Positions 1 to 8,672 of a DNA stretch of 38,321 bases are shown one piece after another. The DNA is from Planctomycetota bacterium (GTDB taxonomy: Bacteria > Planctomycetota > Phycisphaerae > WQYP01). The notes below the pieces were generated by a model. The model was not told the DNA's origin. It worked only from the letters and a program-made list of their open reading frames with translations, and ran no database searches. Positions within the stretch are counted from its first letter, which is position 1; each line of letters begins with the position of its first letter. The DNA lies in NCBI GenBank assembly GCA_021805985.1, contig JAJZDN010000038.1:1-38321 (forward strand), given 5' to 3'. A program made the translations under genes and the position numbers.

Positions 1-30
1 TTTCATCGTTTCTGTCATACTGTTACCCAT
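1..30 (-). CDS. 5' end of an unidentified leftward gene (partial)
   Basis: Reading leftward from position 30 there is an ATG followed by nine more sense codons (MGNSMTETMK) before the window ends. An AGGAG ribosome binding site lies at 40-44, nine bases before this ATG. A second in-frame ATG at 18 is possible. Only ten codons are visible, so no product can be named. The evidence is the start-site architecture alone. If real, the gene is divergent from the prepilin fragment to its right, and its leader overlaps that decayed sequence. Confidence 0.35.
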   Translation of the reverse strand, partial: MGNSMTETMK

Positions 31-72
31 GGTGGCGTACTCCTAAAAAAGAACATTGAAAACACCCTTTAG

Positions 73-333
73 GTTACGCCGCCTCTTTTCTCCCGTCCAC
101 AACTTTTAATAGTAGCCCAAACCGTCGGGGGCAACGTAGCGGCAATTCGGCACATGGGTAAAGCGAATTATGCGTTCCTCGACGGCCACGCCGAAACACT
201 GGCCTACGCGCAGACCTGGCTGCCGATTGGATCGCCCGTGAGCGTTGGCGGGTACAAGGTCTACGAGGCACCGACCATGTGGCGACAAATTTTCGGCCCC
301 GGATACTTCCCGAATTATCCGGGTACGCCGTAA
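73..333 (+). pseudogene. C-terminal fragment of a prepilin-like (H-X9-DG type) protein
   Basis: The frame 73-333 is open for 86 codons and ends with TAA, but an in-frame TAG at 70-72 and the lack of a start codon with a ribosome binding site show that it is a headless fragment. The text RHMGKANYAFLDGHAETL near residues 27-44 is the C-terminal signature of the large planctomycete family of single-gene type II secretion/prepilin-like proteins, also seen intact at 7111-8016. The N-terminal cleavage site and hydrophobic helix are missing. The only internal ATG, at 154, would give a stub of about 59 residues. It most probably is a remnant after truncation. A sequencing frameshift near position 70 is the alternative, since the first 69 bases also read as plausible protein in this frame. 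Confidence 0.6.
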
Positions 334-584
334 TGTTCGTTGAGTGGGTGCGAAGGTTCCGCTCTCGCAGCAGCCTGCCAACCGTCTTTGGGGAAGGCTT
401 GGGGAGATTATTAAGATGCTTTAAGTATTTCGGGGCGGTTGGAGGCCCATTGCAACTTTAGAAGTATCCGGCTGTTATGGGGGAGTTCCGGGCCGGATCA
501 GCTTGATAGAAATGTTTGACGGTTAGCTCCGGAGGGATGTTACCTTTGAGAAGTTGGCCGGAGGTTTCTTCATGGGAGGTCTTT

Positions 585-1592
585 ATGACCACGCATTTCA
601 AGTTTCTCACAGTGTTGGCGGCAGGATCGCTTATCGCAGCCGGTGCGGCTGGTGCGGCTCCGTTCCTGACCGAGTCGTTCAACTACGGTAATTTGACGCC
701 CTCGGGCGGGGGTTACCAGGACATGGCAGGCCAGACTGGTGGAACCGGTTTTCAAGGCGGGTGGGTAACCAGCTATACCAATACGGTCGCACCTAACTCC
801 ACCTATACCAATACCGGCTTGACCTTCGGAAACGAAGGCGTGGGCGGTGCCGCCTATTCCGGTATGAACGATCTGGGCAATGGCAATGGAGAATGGTCCA
901 TGTTCAGTCGGCAACTCAACGTCACTGCCACCGGCACCGTTTATGGCAGTTATATTTTTAATTTCAGCAGTGCTCCCTTTAGCGGGGTCGCGGATATGGT
1001 GATCGGGAACAAGAATTCCAACGACGGCGGACCGTTTGCGATGGGAGCCCAGGAATATGGAAGCGGCACAGCGGGAGTTGCAAATGCATGGAAGGCGGGC
1101 AGCAGAATCTCCGGGCATACAGCAACGGTCACCGGGCCAACGCTTACCACCAACACAACTTACAAATATCTTTTTCAACTTGGTAACGTTGGCGGAACAT
1201 CCGGGCCTCAGACCATTAATTCCTGGATACTCACTGCCGCGCAGTACAACACGTTTGCAACGGCCGGCCAGCTTAATGAAACCGCGCTGAACGCAGCGAC
1301 GACAGGTACAGGAGCAGGCGACGTCACCGAAATTCTTTCAAATTCCTCGACGCCTGCTACCGAGGGAAGCATCACGCCAAACTCGTGGCTGACGTTTTTT
1401 GTATTCAACGCCAGTAAAACTGCCGGCACCAATGTGGCGTTTGATGAGGTGGCGCTGTCCCAGGTAAGTCTCGCTGATGCGACGACCGCCGGCGCAGTTC
1501 CTGAGCCTGCACCGGTTGCCGTCATGGGCATAGGGCTGCTGGCGGTTGGGTTGCTGCTGCGACGGCGTACTATCCATCGCTCTGTCGCATAA
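585..1592 (+). CDS. PEP-CTERM sorting domain protein, secreted
   Basis: A 335-residue exported protein of unknown function. Residues 1-24 form a signal peptide (short basic start, hydrophobic stretch, Ala-rich cleavage region ending AAGAAGAA). The body is rich in Gly, Asn, Thr and Ser, as in extracellular beta-rich proteins. The C-terminus has the tripartite PEP-CTERM signal: VPEPAP, a hydrophobic helix (VMGIGLLAVGLLL) and a basic RRR tail. In other bacteria this signal directs processing by an exosortase and export to the surface or matrix; no exosortase gene is in the window. The start at 585 is chosen because GGGAGG (574-579) sits five bases upstream; an in-frame ATG at 516 would put 23 non-signal-like residues in front. 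It is transcribed alone, with a strong terminator 75 bases after the stop. Confidence 0.85.
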   Translation: MTTHFKFLTVLAAGSLIAAGAAGAAPFLTESFNYGNLTPSGGGYQDMAGQTGGTGFQGGWVTSYTNTVAPNSTYTNTGLTFGNEGVGGAAYSGMNDLGNGNGEWSMFSRQLNVTATGTVYGSYIFNFSSAPFSGVADMVIGNKNSNDGGPFAMGAQEYGSGTAGVANAWKAGSRISGHTATVTGPTLTTNTTYKYLFQLGNVGGTSGPQTINSWILTAAQYNTFATAGQLNETALNAATTGTGAGDVTEILSNSSTPATEGSITPNSWLTFFVFNASKTAGTNVAFDEVALSQVSLADATTAGAVPEPAPVAVMGIGLLAVGLLLRRRTIHRSVA

Positions 1593-1667
1593 GCCGGGAA
1601 TTCCAGATCCTACCAGAGATCGGCTCGCCGAAGGGCTTTAATCAGGACTGACTTTGGCGACTCAACG

Positions 1668-1706
1668 GGTTGGGATGAAGGCGTACCGCCTTCGTCCCAA
1701 CCTTTT
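1668..1706 (+). terminator. Rho-independent terminator after the PEP-CTERM gene
   Basis: A 16-bp stem (1668-1683 with 1687-1702, one G-T pair) closes on the three-base loop TAC and is followed by TTTT (1703-1706). It lies 75 bases after the PEP-CTERM stop codon and separates that gene from the LacI-led carbohydrate locus. Confidence 0.85.
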
Positions 1707-1845
1707 CATGAGGGGCTTTATTTCCGCGGCCGGAATGCGGGTCCCGCGGGGACCTTAAGTTGTTAGCACAGACATCAATAAACGCGCCGTTGCTGCTTGA
1801 CGTGGCGAAGTGGCTAAAATAATGTTGGTCCATCTGGTGAGTTGG

Positions 1846-1853
1846 TTGCGCAA
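1846..1853. promoter_or_regulatory. Possible LacI-type operator half-palindrome
   Basis: TTGCGCAA is a perfect 8-bp palindrome with the central CG step typical of LacI-family operators, 45 bases upstream of the LacI-type gene. It would suit autoregulation of the locus. The site is short and occurs only once, so this is weak inference. The rest of the gap between the terminator and the gene (1707-1898) shows nothing else I can name. Confidence 0.22.
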
Positions 1854-1898
1854 AAATAAGCGTGCTGCACCGAAGCGATAAGCGAACAGGAATGTGTA

Positions 1899-2972
1899 AT
1901 GAATCCACGGAATCCGAAAAAACGCAGTGTCCCCCCTAAGGAACGGGATAATAGCCGGCGTCCCACAATTTACGATGTCAGCAGATGTTCCGGGTTTTCA
2001 ACCGCTACTGTTTCAAGAGTCTTTGCGAACTATCCGGGGGTTTCTCGATCCACGCGTGACCGCGTACTGGAGGTCAGTCGCGATCTGGGTTTTTCCCCCA
2101 GTCACATCGGTCGCTGCCTGGCGCACGGAAGCACCGGGAATGTGGCCGTGATGTTTCCTGATATGGCCAGTGGGTTTTACGCTGAAGTGCTGGCCGGGAT
2201 TGATGAAGTTCTGGCGGAGCACGGCTTTAATACATTGACCGCATTTTACGGACGCGGGCGGGATGCTAAATCAGTGTTCACGCGATTAAATTCCGGTTTT
2301 TTGGCCGATGCGCTGATTATCGCCAGTTCATACGACATTGGTGATGTATCACAATGGTCTGGATCGTGTGATACGCCGATGGTTCTATTGGATCGTCCGC
2401 TGGCGAAAGCTGGGATAAGCACCGTGTGCATTGATAACGCCTCCGGGGTTGCGGCCATGGTGCGACATCTGCACACGAACGGCCATCGCCGCATCGCAGT
2501 AATATCTGGCCCCGAAGGGACGTGGGACGCTGAACAGAGGATGGCCAGCTACCGCGTAGCGATGCAAGAAATCAAGCTCGAAGTTAATCCATTGCTGATC
2601 TGGGCCGGCAACTTCACATTTGAAAGCGGACGTCATGCCATGCGGACGGCCCTGGCGGGGCGGTTACCGGTGGACGCGGTTTTTTGTTTTAATGACGAGA
2701 TGGCGCTGGGGGCGATTGCTGCCATCAATGAAGCGGGCCTGAAAGTGCCGGATGATATTGCGGTCGCGGGGTTTGATGGAATTTCCGCCGCTGAGGGTGT
2801 GCAACTCACGACTGTCGCCTGTCCGATGCGTACGGTAGGGCGCAGCGCCGGAACTATGGCAGTTTCGCTGATTAAAGGTACCGAGCGGCCAAGAGACCAG
2901 GTAATTCCGGTGCGCCTGGTTATTCGCTCTTCATCTGGAAAGAGAGCGGCACATTGGACTAAGGCGATGTAG
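1899..2972 (+). CDS. LacI-family transcriptional regulator
   Basis: A 357-residue DNA-binding repressor or activator. After a basic N-terminal extension of about 20 residues, the LacI helix-turn-helix is clear (TIYDVSRCSGFSTATVSRVF, then GVSRSTRDRVLEVSRDLGF, residues about 24-66). The rest is the periplasmic-binding-protein-like sensor domain with the usual landmarks: MFPDMASGFYAEVLAGIDEVL, HLHTNGHRRIAVISGP, DAVFCFNDEMALGAI and DDIAVAGFDGI. The effector is probably a sugar or oligosaccharide. The gene lies 34 bases upstream of a GH144-like gene and a GH3 gene on the same strand, so it most likely controls them. The N-terminus is longer than in LacI, with only a weak AGGA at 1888-1891 before the start. 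Confidence 0.9.
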   Translation: MNPRNPKKRSVPPKERDNSRRPTIYDVSRCSGFSTATVSRVFANYPGVSRSTRDRVLEVSRDLGFSPSHIGRCLAHGSTGNVAVMFPDMASGFYAEVLAGIDEVLAEHGFNTLTAFYGRGRDAKSVFTRLNSGFLADALIIASSYDIGDVSQWSGSCDTPMVLLDRPLAKAGISTVCIDNASGVAAMVRHLHTNGHRRIAVISGPEGTWDAEQRMASYRVAMQEIKLEVNPLLIWAGNFTFESGRHAMRTALAGRLPVDAVFCFNDEMALGAIAAINEAGLKVPDDIAVAGFDGISAAEGVQLTTVACPMRTVGRSAGTMAVSLIKGTERPRDQVIPVRLVIRSSSGKRAAHWTKAM

Positions 2973-3006
2973 AGAACCATGTTGGTTACGAAAGCATGAG
3001 CCTTGA

Positions 3007-4404
3007 ATGTTTGAAAAAAAGACTAAAGCTAGATACTGGCGGCGAGCGTGGGCGGCCATTTTAACCGGCTGGATACTTTTATCCGCGGGTTGCAAGGCCC
3101 AGGGGCCGTCTGTGGCCGGGGCCGACCGCAGAGTTCAAGCTCAAACGCATTCCACCCGCCGCCCGAGCCGCCAAATTGTGCGTAATCGGGATCAATTTCT
3201 GGCCAGTATTGAGCACCGGAGTTTTGCCTATTTTTGGGACGAAATGGATCCGCACAATGGCCTGATACCCGACCGCGCGCGGGCGGCGGGTGGCGGTGCA
3301 CACGTTGCAAGTATCGCTGCGGAGGGTTTTGGCTTAACGGCTCTCTGTATCGCCGACGAGCATCATTGGAAACCACATGCGGAGATTTATGCGCGGGTAC
3401 TTCGGGCGCTGGATTTTTTCCGTTACCGCGCCCAATGCGTGCATGGCTTTTATTACCATTTCCTGGCGTTAGACAGTGGTCGGCGGCAATGGAAGTGTGA
3501 GGTTTCATCCATTGACACCGCTCTGCTGATGGCGGGGATCATAACGGTTCGCGAGCATTTTTCAGGGACCCCTGCGTCTCGTATCGCGACCTATCTGTAT
3601 CGCCGTGTGGATTGGCCATGGATGCTTAACGGCAAAAATACACTTTCAATGGGGTGGAAACCCGGCAGCGGATTTTTGCCGTATCGATGGAAACAATTTA
3701 ATGAAGGACCCCTGATTTACCTGCTGGGTATGGGATCGCCAAGCCATCCGCTGCCAGCGGCGAGCTGGGCGGCATGGCAGCGTGGCCCGCTATGCACGTA
3801 CGCCGGCTATACATTTATGTCCTGTCCGCCCTTGTTCACGCATCAATATATGCAGGCGTGGTTTAACCTGCGTGGACTTCGCGATCATTTTGCCGATTAT
3901 TTCAGAGATTCGCGGTACGCAACGCTGGCTAATCGTAAGCTGTGCATCAATCTGAGCAAACGCTTTCCCGATTACGGACCTACGGCCTGGGGAATTTCCG
4001 CCTCCGACTCAGCGTCGGGCTACAGGGCATGGGGAGGTCCGCCCGCGACGCCCGGTATTAACGGCACATTAGTGCCATGTGCCGCGGGAGGCAGTATCCC
4101 GTTTGCGCCCCGGCAATGTATAAACGATTTAATGTTCATGCAGCAAAAATATTCTTATATGCATATCTATGGACGATACGGGTTTGTGGATGCTTTCAAT
4201 CCGCTGACGGGCTGGGTGGATAAGGACGTTCTGGGAATTGATCAGGGGATCACCTTGATTATGGTGGAAAATTATCGCACAGGGTTTGTCTGGAAAACCT
4301 TTATGGCTGATCCGGTAGCGCAACGGGCGCTGCGCCGCGCCGGATTTTGCAAAATGACGGCGGCAGACAAGCTTCCGGAAAAAACGTCTGTTTTCAGACG
4401 CTAA
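3007..4404 (+). CDS. GH144-like (glycoamylase-like domain) lipoprotein, probable endo-beta-1,2-glucanase
   Basis: A 465-residue predicted lipoprotein. The first 29 residues are a lipoprotein signal with lipobox LSAGC. The mature part matches the pattern of the glycoamylase-like domain family (Pfam PF10091, which includes CAZy GH144): FLASIEHRSFAYFWDEMDP near its start, IAAEGFGLTALCIADEHHW, GFYYHFLALDSGRRQWKCEV, SSIDTALLMAGI, WGISASDS and the late DQGITLIMVENYRTGFVW. Characterised GH144 enzymes cut beta-1,2-glucan internally to sophoro-oligosaccharides. The neighbouring GH3 enzyme and LacI regulator fit that job, because GH144 and GH3 genes are paired in known beta-1,2-glucan loci such as that of Bacteroides thetaiotaomicron. 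Family membership is fairly sure; the substrate is inference from family and context. Confidence 0.8.
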   Translation: MFEKKTKARYWRRAWAAILTGWILLSAGCKAQGPSVAGADRRVQAQTHSTRRPSRQIVRNRDQFLASIEHRSFAYFWDEMDPHNGLIPDRARAAGGGAHVASIAAEGFGLTALCIADEHHWKPHAEIYARVLRALDFFRYRAQCVHGFYYHFLALDSGRRQWKCEVSSIDTALLMAGIITVREHFSGTPASRIATYLYRRVDWPWMLNGKNTLSMGWKPGSGFLPYRWKQFNEGPLIYLLGMGSPSHPLPAASWAAWQRGPLCTYAGYTFMSCPPLFTHQYMQAWFNLRGLRDHFADYFRDSRYATLANRKLCINLSKRFPDYGPTAWGISASDSASGYRAWGGPPATPGINGTLVPCAAGGSIPFAPRQCINDLMFMQQKYSYMHIYGRYGFVDAFNPLTGWVDKDVLGIDQGITLIMVENYRTGFVWKTFMADPVAQRALRRAGFCKMTAADKLPEKTSVFRR

Positions 4405-4490
4405 GGCAACCGGTGCGATTATGGCGAAGTGTAAATGCCCGAATGTCCGCATACCAATGCGTAGAGAATGGCAACTGCCTTGGAGTGTTT

Positions 4491-6923
4491 ATGAATAATT
4501 GGATCTCATCGCGTATCCTCCCGTTTAGGGGCAGCATCTGTGCAGGGTTTTTCCGCCACGGAAAATATGAAGTTGCCAGGCGGCTGAAAAAAAGGGTGGA
4601 CTTCAAGCAACCTGTCAACGTCACATCCAGAGTATGGATGGCCGGCCTTGTGATAATGGTTTGGGTCTTCGGGATTGCAGCGCAGTTGCATGCCGCGGCT
4701 ATCACACGGGAAAAATCACCTGTGCCAGACAATGGTAGAGCTTGGATGAATCCGCGGTTGTCCGTAGACCAACGCGTATCGGAATTGCTGTCGCGCATGA
4801 CTCTGCGGGAAAAGATTGGCCAGTTACTGCAGATTGACTGGAATAAGAAATTGACGGTGATCGCTCCGGCGATCAAGGCAGGGCAAGTCAGTTCGCTGCT
4901 GGGGTTTAATCCGCCGCACGGCAAATTATCGGGTAACAAGTATTGGGCTTATCGGATTTCACAGTATAACACCGTGCAGAAGCTGGCGGTTGAAGATACT
5001 CGTTTGGGCATTCCAATTCTCTTTGGCAGCAATGTGTTGCATGGATTCCGGACAACTTTTCCCATTCCCCTGGCGATGTCGTGCTCCTGGGATGCGCAAC
5101 TGGTGAAGCGTTGCGAGCGTGTGTCCGCGCGTGAAGCTTCGGCGGCGGGGGTGGACTGGACCTTTGCGCCGATGATTAATATTTCGCATGATCCACGCTG
5201 GGGCCGGGTAGCAGAAAGTTTTGGGGAAGATCCCTGTTTGAATTCCATTTTGACAGTCGCAGCGGTACGAGGCTTTCAGGGTAGAAATCCAGCCGTGCCG
5301 GGGCATCTGATTGCCTGCCTGAAACATTATGTTGGATATGGCGCTGTGGAAGGAGGGCGGGATTATAATGAGGCGGAAATTACCCGCTTTACGCTCTGGA
5401 ATTATTATTTGCCTGCGTATCGTGCGGGCGTCAAGGCGGGAGCCTTAACGGTGATGAGCTCCTTCAATTCAATCGGGGGCACACCGTGTACCGCGGATCG
5501 CTATACACTGCATGATATTTTGAGAAGCGATTGGGGATTTCACGGTTTTGTCGTCAGTGACTGGCAGTCGGTGAAACAGCTCATTGACTGGGGTTACGCC
5601 TATGATAATTCCGATGCCGCCCGCCGGGCCTTGTATGCCGGTGTGGATATGGAAATGGCCAGTGACACGTACAAGACGCTGATCCGACAGGTAGGTGAAG
5701 GAAAGGTTTCATTGGCCCATGTTAATGCCGCGGTGCGGCGGGTACTGCGCGTGAAGTTTGAAAGTGGGTTATTTGAACATCCCTACGCCAGCACAACCCG
5801 ATGGCATCATGCTTTTCTGAAGCCTGCTTACAAAACGTATGCGTTGCAGGCGGCCCAGCGGTCGTGCGTACTGCTTAAAAACATGGGCGACGTTTTGCCG
5901 CTGGTCAAAATTCCACACCATATTGCCATCCTCGGGCCGCTGGCTGACAGCCGGGCAGAATTTCTAGGCTGCTGGCACAGCCAGGGCATCGCGAAAGGTA
6001 TGCAGTCTTTGCCGCAATGTCTGCGCCAGGCTCTGCCGGCTAATGTTATTATTTCAGTTGTGCGTACGGGGATGAGTCATACGCATTATTTTCACCGCGC
6101 CGTTGCCGCAGCGAAGCAATCCGATCTTATCATCATGATGGTGGGTGAGAAATCTTCAATGAGCGGGGAGAATACCAGTCGGGTTCGCATTGGATTGCCG
6201 GGGCAGCAGCAGCGTCTGTTCGATGCCGTGGCGGCTACCGGAAAACCCATTATTACACTGCTATTTAACGGCCGGCCGCTGGCCATTCCCGATGTGGTCA
6301 GGAAATCCCAGGCGGTTCTGGAGTGCTGGCAACTGGGCACCGAAACGGCCCCGGCGATATCGAATATCCTGCTGGGAAAATATAATCCATCGGGCAAACT
6401 CACCATGGATTTTCCAAGATCGATCGGGCAGATACCGGTCTATTACGATCACCTGAATACGGGGCGGCCGAAACTCGGTAAGTTTATTGATGGATCGCGT
6501 CAGCCGGAGTTTTGCTTTGGCTATGGGCTGTCGTACACACGATTTCATATTGGTGCGGTACGATTGACCGCCCAAAGGCTGCGAATCGGCGGAATTATTC
6601 GTGCGCGTGCGGTGGTCGCAAATGCCGGCCACCGCGCGGGCACCGAGATCGTACAACTTTATATCAGAGGTCTGTATTTCAAGGATGGCGGTCGACCGGT
6701 TCGGCAATTGGTGGGCTTTCAAAGAATCCATCTTCTCCCGGGTCAGCGCAAGACACTCACATTCACGTTGGGAGATCGGCAGTTGGGGTATTATAGTTCC
6801 GCCGGGAAATGGCTTGTCGATCCCAGCCGTTTTGATGTTTGGATTTCATCAGATTCCCAGGCGGGTAAGCCGGCGTCTTTTGATCTTCTGGCTGCTAAAC
6901 GCCGCACCGCGCGGAAGAAATAA
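4491..6923 (+). CDS. GH3 beta-glucosidase, BglX-like, exported
   Basis: An 810-residue family 3 glycoside hydrolase. The N-terminal (beta/alpha)8 domain contains LSRMTLREKIGQLLQ, FAPMINISHDPRWGR, KHYVGYGAVEGGRDYNEAEI and GFVVSDW, whose Asp (residue 357) is the expected nucleophile. The second domain carries MMVGEKSSMSGEN, with the likely acid/base Glu. A C-terminal fibronectin III-like domain follows (FCFGYGLSYTRF, RQLVGFQRIHLLPGQRKTLTF). The start at 4491 has GGAG five bases upstream, but it precedes a long basic segment before the hydrophobic signal (MAGLVIMVWVFGIAAQLHA); an ATG at 4638 would begin right at that signal. The frame is open from 4347 inside the GH144 gene. It probably removes glucose from oligosaccharides released by the GH144 enzyme; a beta-1,2 preference is inference. 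Confidence 0.92.
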   Translation: MNNWISSRILPFRGSICAGFFRHGKYEVARRLKKRVDFKQPVNVTSRVWMAGLVIMVWVFGIAAQLHAAAITREKSPVPDNGRAWMNPRLSVDQRVSELLSRMTLREKIGQLLQIDWNKKLTVIAPAIKAGQVSSLLGFNPPHGKLSGNKYWAYRISQYNTVQKLAVEDTRLGIPILFGSNVLHGFRTTFPIPLAMSCSWDAQLVKRCERVSAREASAAGVDWTFAPMINISHDPRWGRVAESFGEDPCLNSILTVAAVRGFQGRNPAVPGHLIACLKHYVGYGAVEGGRDYNEAEITRFTLWNYYLPAYRAGVKAGALTVMSSFNSIGGTPCTADRYTLHDILRSDWGFHGFVVSDWQSVKQLIDWGYAYDNSDAARRALYAGVDMEMASDTYKTLIRQVGEGKVSLAHVNAAVRRVLRVKFESGLFEHPYASTTRWHHAFLKPAYKTYALQAAQRSCVLLKNMGDVLPLVKIPHHIAILGPLADSRAEFLGCWHSQGIAKGMQSLPQCLRQALPANVIISVVRTGMSHTHYFHRAVAAAKQSDLIIMMVGEKSSMSGENTSRVRIGLPGQQQRLFDAVAATGKPIITLLFNGRPLAIPDVVRKSQAVLECWQLGTETAPAISNILLGKYNPSGKLTMDFPRSIGQIPVYYDHLNTGRPKLGKFIDGSRQPEFCFGYGLSYTRFHIGAVRLTAQRLRIGGIIRARAVVANAGHRAGTEIVQLYIRGLYFKDGGRPVRQLVGFQRIHLLPGQRKTLTFTLGDRQLGYYSSAGKWLVDPSRFDVWISSDSQAGKPASFDLLAAKRRTARKK

Positions 6924-7110
6924 GATATTCTCGCGTCGGATAATGTCGGCCAAATTTGAGTTGTAATCCGGTTGGTCGTGCGCGTATTTCTGCCAACGTC
7001 CCAAAACAAATATCGCCTTAATATTTTTGTCGACCCAGCCGATATGACATGTCTATTGCTGCGCTGACGGCCAGTGTTATTGGCCGCGCGCTAGCGGCTC
7101 GCGAGGTTTC

Positions 7111-8016
7111 ATGATGTCGAATAAGAAGCAACTTGGCGGTGACTCTGATGTCAGGAATGTAACCCGCGCCAGGACCGATGGCGTATGTGCATATCAAAGT
7201 GTCCGTGGCTTTTCGCTCATAGAAATGCTCGTGGTGGTGTTGATTATTGTGATTCTGATTTCCATATTGCTCCCGGCGATTTCCCGTGCACGGGAATTGG
7301 CGAGTGCTGCCGCCTGTGAAGCGAGCCTGCGCAGTTTGGGTCAGGTTACGTTGCTGTATGTCAATCAGTCGCAGGGGGTGTTGCCTTACGGAACTTATGG
7401 TAACCCCCAGTTTCCGGTAAACGGATATAACTCCTATTTTGGCGAGTGGGCGAATCTGGATTTTTATTTTTTAGTTGGACCGCCGGTTCCTATGACTAAC
7501 AACGGCGTCATTGGGGAAAATATTCCTGCTGGTTTAGCGGATAAATGGGACTCCATATTCTGGTGCCCGGATCGACAGGAACCCATGACCGCGAAATGGG
7601 GCCTTAATTACGCGGCGAATCCCAATGTGTTTTTGATTCCCATTACCAATCCGATTACTGGCGATGCGCTAAATCAAAGCCTCCATTACAGTGCCATACC
7701 TGACCCGGCACAGATTATTGAGATCGGCGATACCAATCAGAGTTTTCCCGGCGGCAACTGTGCCTCATTTTTATTTACCTGGACGCCTGGGCAATTATCC
7801 TGGCAGTACGGCAGCTATTCCAGTTCAACCGTTATTCCGGCCAATCCGGGAAATACGGACGCCACGACATCTATTATCAATCATCAGGGCCTGCGCTATC
7901 GTCATAATTCGTATTCTCCCACGACCGGGGAAGCCAATGCCGCATTTTGTGATGGACACGTTGCATCCATCCCGCAAAATGGCTTACATGTGTCGAATAT
8001 CATTCCCGCAAACTGA
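7111..8016 (+). CDS. Prepilin-type N-terminal cleavage/methylation and H-X9-DG domain protein
   Basis: A 301-residue pseudopilin-like protein. The basic leader ends in the prepilin peptidase site G-FSLIEM, followed by the hydrophobic helix LVVVLIIVILISILLPAIS and the start of the long alpha-helix (RARELASAAACEASLRSLGQ). The C-terminus shows RHNSYSPTTGEANAAFCDGH, the His-X9-Asp-Gly-like motif typical of this family, which is expanded in planctomycetes and related bacteria. The proteins are thought to use the type II secretion/type IV pilus maturation route; their individual roles are unknown. Two adjacent ATGs (7111, 7114) follow GAGG at 7102-7105. The gene stands alone between the GH3 and DUF192 genes, and a headless relative lies at 73-333. 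Sugar-locus proximity may be incidental. Confidence 0.85.
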   Translation: MMSNKKQLGGDSDVRNVTRARTDGVCAYQSVRGFSLIEMLVVVLIIVILISILLPAISRARELASAAACEASLRSLGQVTLLYVNQSQGVLPYGTYGNPQFPVNGYNSYFGEWANLDFYFLVGPPVPMTNNGVIGENIPAGLADKWDSIFWCPDRQEPMTAKWGLNYAANPNVFLIPITNPITGDALNQSLHYSAIPDPAQIIEIGDTNQSFPGGNCASFLFTWTPGQLSWQYGSYSSSTVIPANPGNTDATTSIINHQGLRYRHNSYSPTTGEANAAFCDGHVASIPQNGLHVSNIIPAN

Positions 8017-8107
8017 TTAACCGGATTGCTGCCTGTTTCATCTGCCACAAAACGTCTACTTCACGCTACAATAGCTTGGATGGGCAGTGGTTATCAGGAT
8101 GCAGGTA

Positions 8108-8659
8108 ATGAAACCCAATGAAACGCTTAACGGATGTTCGAACACTCGACGACTGGTGCGCTACGGTGCCATTTCCCTGCTATTGGCGGTCGTGCTCGTG
8201 GCGGCGTTGTTTGCATGCCACGATCACGCGGAGCGAGCCAAGATAGCGCGGAATCCCAAGCTTCCGCGTGTCAGCGTGGTGCTGGGAAATAAAACCGTCA
8301 AACTCTGGGTGGCGGCGTCACCGCGGACGCGCGATCGCGGCTTAATGTATATTCGTAAAATGCCTGACACCTGCGGCATGTTGTTCGTGTTTCAGCACAA
8401 CGGACCGCAAACTTTCTGGATGAAACATACCTTGATTCCGCTTGATTTGATATTTCTTAATCAACAGGGTGTCATCGTGCGACACTACATGATGCCGCCG
8501 GATCATGGCAAAAAAACTTATCCCAGTGGTTCGCCGATCCGCTACGCTATCGAACTGAACGCCGGTGCATTTCAACGCCTGCATTTGCATGATGCTATGC
8601 ACATAAACCTTCCAAAACGGTATTTAATTCCAGCGCGGAAAGCAGTTGGAGCGTCATGA
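8108..8659 (+). CDS. DUF192 family protein, membrane-anchored or lipoprotein
   Basis: A 183-residue protein. After about 17 residues comes a hydrophobic segment (YGAISLLLAVVLVAALFAC) ending in a Cys that could be a lipobox, though Phe at -2 is unusual. The rest is a complete DUF192 domain: RDRGLMYIRKMPDTCGMLFV, FWMKHTLIPLDLIFLN and YAIELNAG. DUF192 proteins are small secreted or periplasmic beta-rich proteins of unknown function. The start at 8108 is preferred because AGGAT (8096-8100) precedes it; GTG at 8087 and ATG at 8099 are in frame. A TACAAT at 8067-8072 could be a -10 box for the gene cluster that follows, but no convincing -35 box is seen. It is 13 bases upstream of the next gene. 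Confidence 0.85.
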   Translation: MKPNETLNGCSNTRRLVRYGAISLLLAVVLVAALFACHDHAERAKIARNPKLPRVSVVLGNKTVKLWVAASPRTRDRGLMYIRKMPDTCGMLFVFQHNGPQTFWMKHTLIPLDLIFLNQQGVIVRHYMMPPDHGKKTYPSGSPIRYAIELNAGAFQRLHLHDAMHINLPKRYLIPARKAVGAS

Positions 8660-8672
8660 CTTGGAGACTACT

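Noticed and set aside
570-1178. Antisense frame of 202 codons in the PEP-CTERM gene
   Set aside because: It lies opposite a gene with clear signal and sorting motifs and has no start signals; it is a shadow of Gly/Asn-rich codons.
1735-1756. GGTCCCGCGGGGACC palindrome downstream of the PEP-CTERM terminator
   Set aside because: It has no T-run and no gene end nearby; a functional call would be guesswork.
3029-3508. Antisense frame of 159 codons in the GH144-like gene
   Set aside because: It overlaps the lipobox and conserved domain on the + strand and has no start signals.
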